Shown here piece after piece: positions 1 through 9,000 of a DNA stretch of 64,000 nt. Below the pieces are notes generated by a model. That model did no database searches, was not told the DNA's origin, and saw only the letters and a program-made list of their open reading frames with translations. The translations under genes were made by a program, and so were the position numbers. The DNA comes from Trebonia sp963734665. GTDB lineage: Bacteria > Actinomycetota > Actinomycetes > Streptosporangiales > Streptosporangiaceae. Each line of letters starts with the position of its first letter. Positions within the stretch are counted from its first letter, which is position 1. Location of the stretch: NCBI GenBank assembly GCA_963734665.1, contig CAVTIR010000003.1:186001-250000 (forward strand), read 5' to 3'.

Positions 1-294
1 AGACTTGCGCTCAATATGGCCCAGCGCGGTATTGCACCCCAGGCACAGCAGTCCCCGAACGCACTCTCCGCACGAGGTCTTCTCTCCCGGGCAATGGGCA
101 TGGTCATGGTCCACGCAGATCGGGTTGCCCTCCTCGAACGCCTCGTGGCAAATTCCGCACCCGTACCCTTGGGCCTCCAGGAGCTGGGTGAACCGCTCCG
201 GTGTCAGGCCATAGCGCGACAGCCGGTACTTCGCATTCCACTTGCTGCGGTCAGCGACGGTGCCGCGCCGACGCAAGGTCTTCCGCGAACGCAC
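1..294 (-). CDS. Endonuclease VII-like protein, partial (runs off left edge)
   Basis: Read on the minus strand from a GTG at 294, the frame gives a basic N-terminus (RSRKTLRRRG), then YRLSRYGLTPERF and a zinc-finger/HNH-like core with CGICHEAFEEGNPICVDHDH, further Cys pairs (SCGEC) and GLLCLGCNTALGHIE. The order Cys-x2-Cys, D-H-D-H, RGLLC, CNxALG is the signature of the recombination endonuclease VII family, phage Holliday-junction resolvases that also occur as small stand-alone genes in actinomycetes. The 3' end lies outside the window. An in-frame TGA lies just upstream (about 303), which supports the GTG start; GAGGCGGG just before it could serve as ribosome binding site. It could be a phage remnant or an ordinary chromosomal HNH protein. 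Confidence 0.75.
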   Translation of the reverse strand, partial: MRSRKTLRRRGTVADRSKWNAKYRLSRYGLTPERFTQLLEAQGYGCGICHEAFEEGNPICVDHDHAHCPGEKTSCGECVRGLLCLGCNTALGHIERKS

Positions 295-407
295 AGACCC
301 GCCTCAGTGTCCCTGCCGAGGCGTCGGCTGGTGGTGCCGGAGGGGACATCGCAGCGGTTCAGGCGGACACTCCGGGTGAATCGGGCGGCATGTTCCGGGG
401 CCTTGTC

Positions 408-453
408 ATAGTGGATATCTAGGCACGCCATGGCGTGCCTAGATATCCACTAT
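408..453. repeat. 46-bp perfect palindrome
   Basis: The 23 bases at 408-430 are the exact reverse complement of 431-453, with no spacer; the centre is CCATGG at 428-433. It lies 114 bp upstream of the endonuclease VII-like start and in the gap before the end of nadC. No T-run follows on either side, so a simple terminator is not obvious. It could be a cruciform-forming recombination site, the fused ends of a lost element, or a strong hairpin. The rest of 295-582 shows no other recognisable feature. Confidence 0.9.
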
Positions 454-582
454 CTTCAAAATCCCGTTCGGAAGACCCGTGATCTCGGGCAGACGGACCG
501 GCGGGATGAACGGTATGTCGCTCTTGCCGGATTCGGTGGCGGGCGGAAGCTACCGGACCGGGCGCATGCCAGGTCCCGCCGC

Positions 583-1707
583 TCAGACCGCGCCGAGGTA
601 GTCGAGCCCCAGGTCAAGCGCCCGCGAGGAGTGCGTCAGCCCGCCGACCGCCAGGTAGTCGACGCCCGTCGACGCGACCTCCCGCGCGTTCGTCAGCCGC
701 AGCCCGCCGCTTGACTCAAGCCGCACGCCGTCGTAGGTCCGCGCCACCGCCACGGCCTCTCGCAAGGTCGGGACCGGCATGTTGTCGAGCAGGATGAACC
801 GCGCCCCCGCCTCGAGCGCCTCACGGACCTGGGCGACGGAGTCGCACTCGACCTCGATCACCAGCCCCGGCCGCGCCGCGATGAGTACCGCGTGCACCGC
901 CGCCGCCACGCCGCCCGCCGCCGCGACGTGGTTGTCCTTGACGAGCGCCGCGTCGCCGAGCCCCATCCGGTGATTCTCCCCGCCGCCGCACCGCACGGCG
1001 TACTTCTCCAGCCCCCGCAGCCCCGGCAGCGTCTTGCGCGTGTCCCTGACCACGGCCCCGGTCCCCGAGACAGCATCCGCCCAGGCCCGGGTGGCCGAGG
1101 CGATCCCGGACAGGTGCGTAAGGAAGTTGAGCATGGTCCGCTCGGCCCCGAGCACCGCGACGGCACCCCCGGAAACCCGCAGCACCGCGTCTCCGGGCAT
1201 CACCCGAGCCCCGTCCGCGACAAGCAGAGTCCCGGTGATCGCCACCCCGGCCGAGCCGCCGGCGACAGGGGTCGCCCCCGTGCCGCCGTTCCCTGCCGGG
1301 CCTGGGCCAGAGTTGCCTGCCGTGCCTGGCCCAGAGTTCCCTGCCGCGCTTGGGCCAGAGTTCCCTGCCGCGCTTGGGCCAGAGTTGCCTGCCGCGACGC
1401 TCAGGTACTCCGCGATCAGGTCGAAGACGGCGAGTGCCACGGGCAGCCCAGCGATCACGCCCGCCTCGCGCGCCACGACGTTAGCGGTCACCGTTCGCCC
1501 TGCCACCGTCGCGGCGGACGTCACGTCCGGTCCGTAGCGGAAGTCCTCGTCAAGCGCCGCCCGCACCACGCGCAGCACATCAGGGACCTCAAGCCCCGCC
1601 TTTTCCAGGGCCCGCACGGTCCCTGGTGCCAGGCCAGCGGCCCCCGTGCCGCTCCCCGCACTCGCCGCCCGCCCGGCGGCGCCCGTCACACCCACGGCTC
1701 CAGTCAC
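583..1707 (-). CDS. nadC: Nicotinate-nucleotide pyrophosphorylase (quinolinate phosphoribosyltransferase)
   Basis: Converts quinolinate and PRPP to nicotinate mononucleotide, the last step of de novo NAD precursor synthesis, in the cytoplasm. Seen: ALDEDFRYGPDVTS near the N-terminus, RTMLNFLTHLSGIAS, RDTRKTLPGLRGLEKYAV, GGGENHRMGLGD, LVKDNH and the C-terminal SSGGLRL and VDYLAVGGLTHS, all family signatures in order. Start: a GTG at 1707 follows GAGGAGGAACT, a strong ribosome binding site; a longer frame begins at 1731. Third gene of a nadA-nadB-nadC group. Odd: an inserted run of about 40 residues made of 8-aa repeats of AGNSGPSA type (DNA 1286-1398) makes the protein longer than the usual roughly 280-300 aa. 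Confidence 0.95.
   Translation of the reverse strand: MTGAVGVTGAAGRAASAGSGTGAAGLAPGTVRALEKAGLEVPDVLRVVRAALDEDFRYGPDVTSAATVAGRTVTANVVAREAGVIAGLPVALAVFDLIAEYLSVAAGNSGPSAAGNSGPSAAGNSGPGTAGNSGPGPAGNGGTGATPVAGGSAGVAITGTLLVADGARVMPGDAVLRVSGGAVAVLGAERTMLNFLTHLSGIASATRAWADAVSGTGAVVRDTRKTLPGLRGLEKYAVRCGGGENHRMGLGDAALVKDNHVAAAGGVAAAVHAVLIAARPGLVIEVECDSVAQVREALEAGARFILLDNMPVPTLREAVAVARTYDGVRLESSGGLRLTNAREVASTGVDYLAVGGLTHSSRALDLGLDYLGAV
1286..1398 (-). repeat. 24-bp in-frame minisatellite inside nadC
   Basis: About four to five copies of a 24-bp unit (coding for GNSGP followed by SAA, GTA or similar) are inserted between the N-terminal part and the catalytic barrel of NadC. Two neighbouring copies are identical over 24 bp. 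The unit length is a multiple of three, so copy-number change keeps the frame. A related GGGAA(A/C)-N-CNGGNCC unit recurs in the FAD monooxygenase at 12184-12294 and once in the kinase near 58415. Confidence 0.85.
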
Positions 1708-1805
1708 AGTTCCTCCTCGATCGTCACCCATGACACGCCCCGCGCCGCCGCTACGGCCCCGGCGGCTGTCGTCGCACTGGCAGCCTTTGCCGTTTCGACA
1801 GTCAC
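1704..1805 (-). CDS. Possible 33-aa small protein between nadB and nadC
   Basis: A GTG at 1805 overlaps the nadB stop codon as GTGA, and the frame ends with a TGA at 1706-1704 that overlaps the preferred nadC start, again as GTGA. The product would be 33 aa, starting MTVETAKAAS, rich in Ala and ending GVSWVTIEEEL. Both junctions have the coupling geometry seen between real genes of this window. No family was recognised. It could equally be an intergenic spacer that happens to stay open, as GC-rich sequence often does; the GAGGAGG inside its last codons is the nadC ribosome binding site. Confidence 0.3.
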   Translation of the reverse strand: MTVETAKAASATTAAGAVAAARGVSWVTIEEEL

Positions 1806-3790
1806 AGTGCTTCCTTTGAGACCACGAATTGCTGCCCGTCCCAGCGGACGAGTGTGTGCCAGGGCGCGGCGGCTGTCCCGGTGGCGTCCCGCCGCCGGTG
1901 GCACCCGCGACTCTCCGCCCGCCGCAGCGCCCCGGCCGCGATCAGCAGCGACACCATCCGCAGATTCGCCGCCTCGACCGCATTAAGCTCAAGGCCCGCC
2001 TGCTCGTCTGGGCTTTCGCCCGCTTCTGTCGCTGCCATCGGCGCATTCGAGCCGGGGGTATCGCCGGCTTCTCCGATGACCCGCAGGAGTTCGGTAAGTC
2101 CGTCCGCGTCGCGCATGACGCCGGCGTACCGCGACATTGCCTGCGCGAGCTCCCGCCGGTCCGCGGCCTTGCCCCGATTCCGGGACTCCGCGACTTCCCC
2201 TCGATTCCGGGACGTCGGCGGCTCAGTCGCGAGCGAATGTATCGCTTGCCCGTGCTGGCCCTCTGGCACCCAGGGCCAGTCGGCCGGCGACGGCGACTGC
2301 CTGCCAGCATCATTCCGTTCACCGGTAAGGGGCCTGTAGGCCCCAGGAAATGTCACCTCATCGACAAGGCCGACTCCTGACAGGGCTTTGCCGATGACCC
2401 TGGCAAAGTCGGCTCGGGACAGGGCGTCGGCGATGGCCGTGCCGGTGCGGCGGCCGGCGATGATCGCCTCGGTGACCGAGTTGGAGGCGAGCCTGTTCGC
2501 CCCCTGCACCCCGGTCGACGCCGCCTCGCCGGCTGCGTAAAGGCCTGGAAGACTGGTCCGCCCGTCTAGGTCGGCGCGGATGCCACCGCAGGAGTAGTGC
2601 GCGCCGGGTGCGACAGGGATGAGGTCGGTCACGGGGTCGATCCCGTGCTTACGGCAGGCGGCGGTGACGGTCGGGAAGCCGTTTTCCAGCAGGTCGCGCC
2701 CGAGCCCGGTAGCGTCGAGCCACACGTGTCCCGCGTCGCCCGCCGCGATGACCTCGGCCATCCGGGCGGCGACGACATCGCGCGGCGCCAGGTCACCGCG
2801 CGGGTCATGCCCGGCCATCAGCGGCGTGCCGTCGGAGTCGCGCAGCACCGCCCCGGCCCCGCGCAGCGCCTCGGTGATCAGCGGGCACTGGCCGCTCGCT
2901 CCCGGCAGCCAGAGCACCGTCGGGTGGAACTGGACGAACTCCAGGTCCCTGATCACCGCCCCGGCCCGCGCCGCGATCGCGATTCCGTCTCCGGTCGCTC
3001 CCGCCGGATTCGACGTGGTGCCGAACGCCTGCCCGAGCCCCCCGGCCGCGATCACCACGGCCCGCGCGGAGATCACCCCAGGCGTCAGCCGCGCGTCCGC
3101 CCCGATGAAGGCCGCTGTGAGGCCCGTGACCGAGCGGGCGGGGACCAGTTCCCGCGCGAGCGTGCCGACCGGATCGGCGTTGGCAGCCGCCGTTCCGTCC
3201 GTGACACTGATCCCCGCCCCGTCCGTCCCCCCAGCCTCAATGATCCGGCTGCGCATCCCAGGCTCGCCCGTGTCGCTCAGCAGCAGGTCGAGCACCACCG
3301 TGCGGTCGAGGATCTCGATCCCGCTCGCGACCAGCGCGGCCAGTAGCGTCCTGTGCACCTCGGCCCCGGTCGCGTCGTCGCCCGAGTGGACGATCCGGCG
3401 CGCGCTGTGCCCGCCTTCCAGTCGCAGTTCGCGCGTCTCCAGCTGAGCGCCGAGCCCGGTCAGCCACCCGATCGCGCCGGGGGCGGCGTCCGCGAGCACC
3501 GCCACGACCTCAGGCTCGCACAGCCCGGCCCCGGCCACGAGCGTGTCGGAGACATGCGCCAACGGCGTGTCACCAGCCCCGAGAGCCGCCGCGAGCCCGC
3601 CCTGCGCCAGTGGCGTCGCCCCGCCCACAAGGTCCTTGGTCACGACCAGCACCCGCAGCCCGGCAGCCGCCGCCGTCAGCGCGGCCGAGATCCCCGCCGC
3701 CCCAGACCCGACGACCACGACGTCCGCGTCCCGTCGCCATTCCCGCCGCACGACGGGCAGTTCCCGAGTTACACCAGCCACGTCAGTCAC
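1802..3790 (-). CDS. nadB: L-aspartate oxidase
   Basis: FAD enzyme that oxidises L-aspartate to iminoaspartate, the substrate of NadA. Seen: N-terminal dinucleotide-binding DVVVVGSGAAGISAAL, TPLAQGGLAAALG, GGHSARRIVHSGDDATG, the substrate/FAD loop QFHPTVLWLP, and GAHYSCGGIRADLDGRTS then GLYAAGEAASTGVQGANRLASNS, followed by a helical C-terminal domain. At 662 aa it is longer than typical actinobacterial NadB (about 530-580); the excess lies around residues 500-570 and includes a repeated SRNRG motif. GTG start at 3790. It lies 126 bp downstream of nadA, with an inverted repeat in the gap, and overlaps the start of the small frame before nadC. Confidence 0.95.
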   Translation of the reverse strand: MTDVAGVTRELPVVRREWRRDADVVVVGSGAAGISAALTAAAAGLRVLVVTKDLVGGATPLAQGGLAAALGAGDTPLAHVSDTLVAGAGLCEPEVVAVLADAAPGAIGWLTGLGAQLETRELRLEGGHSARRIVHSGDDATGAEVHRTLLAALVASGIEILDRTVVLDLLLSDTGEPGMRSRIIEAGGTDGAGISVTDGTAAANADPVGTLARELVPARSVTGLTAAFIGADARLTPGVISARAVVIAAGGLGQAFGTTSNPAGATGDGIAIAARAGAVIRDLEFVQFHPTVLWLPGASGQCPLITEALRGAGAVLRDSDGTPLMAGHDPRGDLAPRDVVAARMAEVIAAGDAGHVWLDATGLGRDLLENGFPTVTAACRKHGIDPVTDLIPVAPGAHYSCGGIRADLDGRTSLPGLYAAGEAASTGVQGANRLASNSVTEAIIAGRRTGTAIADALSRADFARVIGKALSGVGLVDEVTFPGAYRPLTGERNDAGRQSPSPADWPWVPEGQHGQAIHSLATEPPTSRNRGEVAESRNRGKAADRRELAQAMSRYAGVMRDADGLTELLRVIGEAGDTPGSNAPMAATEAGESPDEQAGLELNAVEAANLRMVSLLIAAGALRRAESRGCHRRRDATGTAAAPWHTLVRWDGQQFVVSKEAL

Positions 3791-3847
3791 CTCAGTCCCA
3801 TCGACCTGCCCGCGTCTGCGGCGCGCTCGCGGTCACATCCGGATACT

Positions 3848-3883
3848 GGATCGTTAGGAGGGCTATAGCGCGCCCAACGATCC
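3848..3883. promoter_or_regulatory. Inverted repeat between nadA and nadB
   Basis: GGATCGTT at 3848-3855 pairs with AACGATCC at 3876-3883 around a 20-nt loop. It sits in the only sizeable gap of the nad operon. It could be an RNA hairpin that tunes nadB expression or stabilises the downstream message; no U-tract follows, so it is not a clear terminator. Confidence 0.4.
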
Positions 3884-3916
3884 GCCGTCCTGTGAAGCTC
3901 GACCAGCCTGCCTTCA

Positions 3917-4921
3917 TCACGCGGTTGCCGGGACGGGAGACGGGCCGACACTGATCATGGCCTCCACCGCGTGGCGGGCCCGTGCGGCCACCGCCGGGTC
4001 CACCTGAACCTCGGGACCACCGGTGCGCAGGCACCGCTCCAGCGACTCGGCCGTGATCATCTTCATGTAGTGGCAGGTCGCGTGCGGGTTGACTGGCTCA
4101 AAGGACACCGCGGGGTTGGCCTTGCGCAGCTGGTGCAGCATCCCGGTCTCGGTCGCCACGAGCACGGCGGTCGCGCGGGTTGTCTTGGCGGCGGAAAGCA
4201 TCCCCCCGGTGGACAGGACCTTCGTGCGGGACAAAGGCAGGTCGCCCGTTCCCGTCTGCCACAGCGCCGAAGTCCCGCACCCGCACTCCGGGTGCACGTA
4301 TAGCTCCGCCTCCGGCCGCGCCGCCGCCATGTCCCGCAGCGCCTGCGGCGAGATCCCCGCGTGCACGTGGCACTCCCCGGCCCAGACCCGCAGGTTCGAC
4401 CGCCCGGTCACCCGCTTGACGTGCGCCCCGAGGAACTGGTCGGGCAGGAACAGCACCTCGCGGGAAGCGGGGATGGCGGACACGACCTCGGCCGCGTTCG
4501 CCGACGTGCAGCAGACATCCGCTTCGGCCTTGACCGCGGCGCTCGTGTTCACGTACGCGACGACCGCTGCCTCCGGATGCGACGCCTTCCACTCCCTGAG
4601 CTGGTCGGCCGTGATGCTGTCGGCGAGCGAGCACCCGGCGCCCGCGTCCGGGATCAGCACGGTCCGCGCGGGGGAGAGGATCTTCGCCGTCTCGGCCATG
4701 AAGTACACGCCGCACAGCACGATCACCGACGCGGAACTCGACGCCGCGAGCCGCGCCAGTGCGAGGGAGTCTCCGACGTGGTCGGCGACCTCCTGGATCT
4801 CGGGCCGCTGGTAGTTGTGCGCGAGGATCACCGCGTCGCGCTCAGCGGCGAGCCGGCGCACGCGGGCCGCCCACTCGGCATCGACTGGGTTAAGCGGCGT
4901 CGTCGTCTTGGTGTCTGTCAT
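3917..4921 (-). CDS. nadA: Quinolinate synthase
   Basis: 4Fe-4S enzyme that condenses iminoaspartate with dihydroxyacetone phosphate to quinolinate. Seen: ILAHNYQRPEIQEVADHVGDSLALAR, VLCGVYFMAETAKIL, LIPDAGAGCSLADSI, FLPDQFLG, EVYVHPEC-type HPECGCGTSAL, STGGML, ATETGMLHQLRK and PHATCHYMKMI. The cysteines at CGVYF, HPECG and ATCHYM fit the three cluster ligands of the family. First gene of nadA-nadB-nadC. The ATG at 4921 is preferred (MTDTKTTT); the frame also offers ATG at 4933. The divergent promoter region shared with the NUDIX regulator lies immediately upstream. Confidence 0.95.
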   Translation of the reverse strand: MTDTKTTTPLNPVDAEWAARVRRLAAERDAVILAHNYQRPEIQEVADHVGDSLALARLAASSSASVIVLCGVYFMAETAKILSPARTVLIPDAGAGCSLADSITADQLREWKASHPEAAVVAYVNTSAAVKAEADVCCTSANAAEVVSAIPASREVLFLPDQFLGAHVKRVTGRSNLRVWAGECHVHAGISPQALRDMAAARPEAELYVHPECGCGTSALWQTGTGDLPLSRTKVLSTGGMLSAAKTTRATAVLVATETGMLHQLRKANPAVSFEPVNPHATCHYMKMITAESLERCLRTGGPEVQVDPAVAARARHAVEAMISVGPSPVPATA

Positions 4922-4926
4922 ATTTC

Positions 4927-4985
4927 CGACCATAGGTCGAAAACAAGGGGTTTACAACCCTCAGGCGAAAACTTATCGTTCGCCT
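4927..4985. promoter_or_regulatory. Three inverted repeats in the nadA / regulator intergenic region
   Basis: Within 60 bp lie CGACC-ATA-GGTCG (4927-4939), GGGTT-TAC-AACCC (4948-4960) and AGGCGAA-N9-TTCGCCT (4963-4985). GGTCGAAAAC and GGCGAAAAC also form an imperfect direct repeat. The position between a NAD-synthesis operon and its probable NUDIX regulator makes these candidate NrtR/NdnR operators. Which of the three is bound cannot be told from sequence. The third overlaps the region just upstream of the regulator's ATG, which would allow autoregulation. Confidence 0.55.
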
Positions 4986-4986
4986 C

Positions 4987-5718
4987 ATGAGAGCCCCTCG
5001 CGAATGTGGCCGCCGCCCCTACGATGAGCGTGTGCCTGCCGACTGTTTCCGCCATGAGTCCCTCGGGGTCGTTTTCCAAGTGCGGGACAAGCGACTGACC
5101 GTGCTGCTGTGGCGGCGAGCTGAAGCGCCGTTCGAGGACGCGTGGGCACTGCCCGGCGGCCGGCTCGACGCGGATGAGCGGCTCGGCGCGTCGGCCAGCC
5201 GGCACCTCGGCGCCAAGGTCGATATCCCGGAGATCGCTCACCTTGAGCAGCTGGAGACGCGCAGCGACCCGGTCCGCGACCCGCGTGGGCGCGTCCTCGC
5301 GACGGCCTACCTCGCGCTCGTCACCCCGGACGCCCAGCCCAAGCTGCCGGGCGACACCGCCTGGCACCCGGTGGATGACCTGCCGCCGACCGCCTTCGAC
5401 CATGGCTCGATCATCGGCTCGGCCAGGAACCGGCTGCGCTCCAAGCTCTCCTACACCAACATCGGCTTCGCCCTGGCCCCGGAAGCGTTCACCATCTCCC
5501 AGCTGCGCGAAACCTACGCCGCGGCGCTCGGCCACCCGGTCTCGGCCACCAACCTGCAGCGCATCCTGACCAGGCGAGGCGTCATCGAGCCGACGAGCGA
5601 CATTTCGCGCCCCACGTCAACCGGCGGCCGCCCGGCCACGCTCTACCGCTTCGCCGCCCGCGAGCTGGTCGTGACGAACCCCTTCGCCGCCTTCCGCCCG
5701 AGGAACGCCGTCGGCTAG
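4987..5718 (+). CDS. NUDIX/winged-helix transcriptional regulator of NAD synthesis (NrtR/NdnR type)
   Basis: Residues about 20-150 form a NUDIX domain: LGVVFQVRDKRLTVLLWRRAE, WALPGGRLDADE, then HLGAKVD. The canonical Nudix box GX5EX7REUXEEXGU is degraded (ASASRHLGAKVD replaces REUXEE), as expected of sensor rather than hydrolase members. Residues about 155-235 form a winged helix: LSYTNIGFALAPEAFTISQLRETYAAAL and TNLQRILTRRGVIEPT. In the NrtR/NdnR family such proteins repress NAD genes and respond to ADP-ribose or related NAD metabolites. It is divergent from nadABC, which it probably controls. ATG at 4987; GTG at 5032 is an alternative start. Confidence 0.85.
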   Translation: MRAPRECGRRPYDERVPADCFRHESLGVVFQVRDKRLTVLLWRRAEAPFEDAWALPGGRLDADERLGASASRHLGAKVDIPEIAHLEQLETRSDPVRDPRGRVLATAYLALVTPDAQPKLPGDTAWHPVDDLPPTAFDHGSIIGSARNRLRSKLSYTNIGFALAPEAFTISQLRETYAAALGHPVSATNLQRILTRRGVIEPTSDISRPTSTGGRPATLYRFAARELVVTNPFAAFRPRNAVG

Positions 5719-6037
5719 CGCCCGCCCAGGCCCAGCTGACTCCCGCAGCGGGACTCCGCGCCCGCCAACTGCAAAACCGATGATCCCGAACGAGCCCGCG
5801 TTTCACGCCGCCGCCCCCGTTCCCGTCAATCCGCCGCCCAGGCCGGTGAACCATCCACTGCGGGCTGCCGTGCGGGGGTGGCGCGTGTTCCGGTGGCAGT
5901 CCTTCGGCCTGCCCTCGGTTTCCCGTAGCCAGGGGCCGCAGCGGCTCCGAGGCCAGGGCCGGCTCGTCAAGCCGCCGCCCGCTCGGCTAGAAAGCGCTAC
6001 TGCTCAGCCAGTTGCTGCGATGTCGCTCGCGCTGCCG
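5719..6037. other. Intergenic region without recognisable gene
   Basis: Convergent gap between the NUDIX regulator and the kinase-NACHT gene. Open frames here are short, Arg/Pro-rich and resemble no family. No strong terminator hairpin was identified. Confidence 0.6.
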
Positions 6038-9000
6038 TTACGTCGTGGGCTCGGGCGGCGGCGCGGCCGCCCGGGGACGGGCGAGTGTCTGCGCTGAGCC
6101 GGCGGCTGGCCGCTCGCCGGACCCGGCAGGCCGGCTGGCCGGGCGCTGCTGCTCCTGTCTCAGCCGGGATGCGAGGCGGTCCCGCAGGATCACGTGCCGG
6201 AACTCGTACGCCGCCCCGACCTGGCGTAGCACGGTCTTCTGGTAGGCATCGTCAAGAAAGGACCGCAGGCGCACCGGTGCCTCCCCTCGCGCCGCCAGCC
6301 ACCAGCTGACGACCCGGAAGTAAGGGGACGCCGCGTGATAGAAGCCGAAGGTCAAGCCGATGACCAGCGCGGCACTCAGGCCGATGCCGAGGCCGTCACT
6401 GACGACGTCCGAGAGACTGGCCTTAGCCCCAACTTCGAAAATCGACGTCATGGCCCCGCCGACGAACCCGACAGAGCCTGCGGCCAGGCCCGCCGACAGC
6501 GCGGTGCGCCGGAACGCGGACGCGTCCCTGGCGAGCGCTTGCCCGGGACTGGGCACGAGGTCCAGGTCCTCGTCATGGTGCCGCAGGCCGAACGGCAGCG
6601 CCGCGGTCGCCGCGAGCACCAGTCCGATCACGACCGCGAAGACGACGCCTTCCTCCCGCCAGGCGGTGAACCCGGTGGCGAGCCCGATGACAAGCCCGCC
6701 TGGGACCCCGATGTGCCCCTCCCACTTGGGCTGCTTGCTAGAGGGTCCCTGGCGCCCCAGGTAGTAGACGGCGAGGCCGGACGCCATGGCGACGCCCAGC
6801 CCGTTCACTACGCCCGCAGGCAGGCCAAGACCCACCGCCGCGAGGTAGCCGGCGACGAAGGACCCGGCGAGCGTCCCGACAAACCCGCCAATGAACTCTG
6901 TCGTGGCCCCGGCGCCGATGGCGATTCCCAGTGCTTCTGGCAAGCCGCTGAACAGCGACGCCTCGTGTCCTATGCCGTGCTTGCCCGCTACCCCGGCGGC
7001 GAGGCCGCCGATTACGGCGCCGATCATCCCGCCGGCCATGCCAGGCCCCGGGCGGCGCTTGTCTTCGTAACGTATCCGGTAGCCGGCGCGGTCCCAGCGG
7101 CGCCTGGCGTAGCGGGTGCCCAGGCCGATCGCCATGGCGAGCAGCATCCCGGTCCCGAAGCCGACCCCGATTCCGACGCCCACGTGCGTCCCCAGCGCGG
7201 CGGCAATGCCGACGACGACTCCGCAGGCGATTCCGACCGCCGCGGAGGGCAGCCAGCCGGGGGCCAAGCCGCGCAGATCCCACCACTCCAGCGTCGTGGA
7301 GTCCCGCTCGTCCGCCAGGTAGCCGGCGATCCGCATCAGCCAGCGCTCGGCGGGGAGGGACCCGGCGGCCTGGTGCTCCTCCCGTGCCCGGCGTTCCAGG
7401 CGCTCCCGCTCCGCCGAGTACACGGTCGGGATGAACTCGTCGAGCAGGTGGTGCTGGATGCTCTCCCGGTCCGGGAACCGGCTCCGGTCGCACAGGTCCG
7501 CGGGGTCGGGGACCTTGCCGTCCGCGTGGTAGCGGTGCGGGTTGTAGATCGCGGATGCCAGGCTGGCGTACAGCGGTGTTTCAAGCGCTTCGCGCAGCGG
7601 CGAGGCCGCCGGCGAATCCATCAGCTCGCGCACCACGGGGCCCCACCGGCGGTCGTTGCGGTGCTCGCTGAGGTAGTCCGCCACCTTGTCGGCGTCCAGG
7701 GGCTGCAGCTCGATGGCGGCTGCGCCGCGCACCGGGTTCCAGGGCTGCCCGGGGGCGCTCACGATGTCCTCGTACTCCGTCGTGCGGCACGTCACGACGA
7801 GGCGGAGCGGCCGCAACGGGTTGACGAAGGCCTCGTTGAGCCGGTCGATGGCCCGACGCCGGGCCACGAGCGGCATCTCGTCCAGGCCGTCGAGGATCGG
7901 CATGATCTTCTGCCTGGCCAGCAGGTCCGCGATCCGCGAACGCTCGCCGCCGGTGCCGTGAACCTTCGCGTTGAGGCCCGGATAGTCGTAGGTCAGTTGC
8001 TTCTCCAGCCACCGCCCGAGGTCGTCGGTCTCCGGGTCCCACGAAGTCATCGGCACGAACACCGGGACGAGGCCTCCGGACGGGCGCCGCCTGACGAGGT
8101 CGAGCACCAGCCGGAGCATCAGCATTGACTTTCCGTACCCCGGATCGCCGAGCACCACGAGCCAGCCAGTGGGCACCCGGTCCAGGACCTCGGGTAGCTC
8201 GTGCTCGAAGCCGGACAGCGCCTGCGGGCTGGTGGCCCACGCGCTGCGCCGGGCGCCCTTCTGCGCTCCTAGCCCGTGCGTGGCCTCGCGCTTGAGGTCT
8301 TCCCAGCGGGTCATCGCGCCCTGATCGCCAGCCGTCCAGAAGACGGTGAGCTCGCGCACCGTGTCGTTGAACTTGCGAACGAGGTATTCCCGTCCCCACT
8401 GCTTGGCGACTGCGGCGGCGAGCCTGTCAGCGTCGCCAGTCCCTGCGTCGCCAGTTCCGGCGTGGACGCTCTCCGGATACACCCACGCGGATTCCGCGTG
8501 GCGCGTCCGGCCGTCGGCCGGGTGGCCTCGGCCGTCGGCGATGTCCTCTGTTTCGGCGCCGTCATCTGTTTCGGCGTTATCGTCTGTCTCGGCGGCGGAA
8601 CCGACCGGCAGGCCTGGATCCTCGTCGCGGTTATTCACGAACCTGCCCGGCCGCGCGGCGGATTCGGCTTGGCTGGCGGCGCTGGCTAGCTCGTCTGCGG
8701 CGGCTCGCGCGTCGGGGCGCTGGGCTGGGTCCTTCGAGAGCAGTGCCTCAAGCACGCCGCGCAGCGGGCCGGCGTGCCGGGACGGGGCCGGGGGACGCTG
8801 CAGGATGGCGCTCATCAGGGCGGGCACGGTCTCGCCGCTGAACGGCGGGGAGCCCTCTAGCGCGGTGTGCAAGGTGACGCCAAGCCCCCACATGTCGGCG
8901 GCGGGGCCGGCGTCGCCCTCGAGCTGCTCGGGTGCCATGTACAGCGGCGTGCCGATCAGCACCCCGGAACCGGTGAGCCGGGTAGTGGCGTCCAGGATCT

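Noticed and set aside
6335..8128. 597-aa open frame on the plus strand
   Set aside because: Antisense to the kinase-NACHT gene; composition is Arg/Pro/Gly-rich and no domain is visible. Typical shadow of a GC-rich gene.
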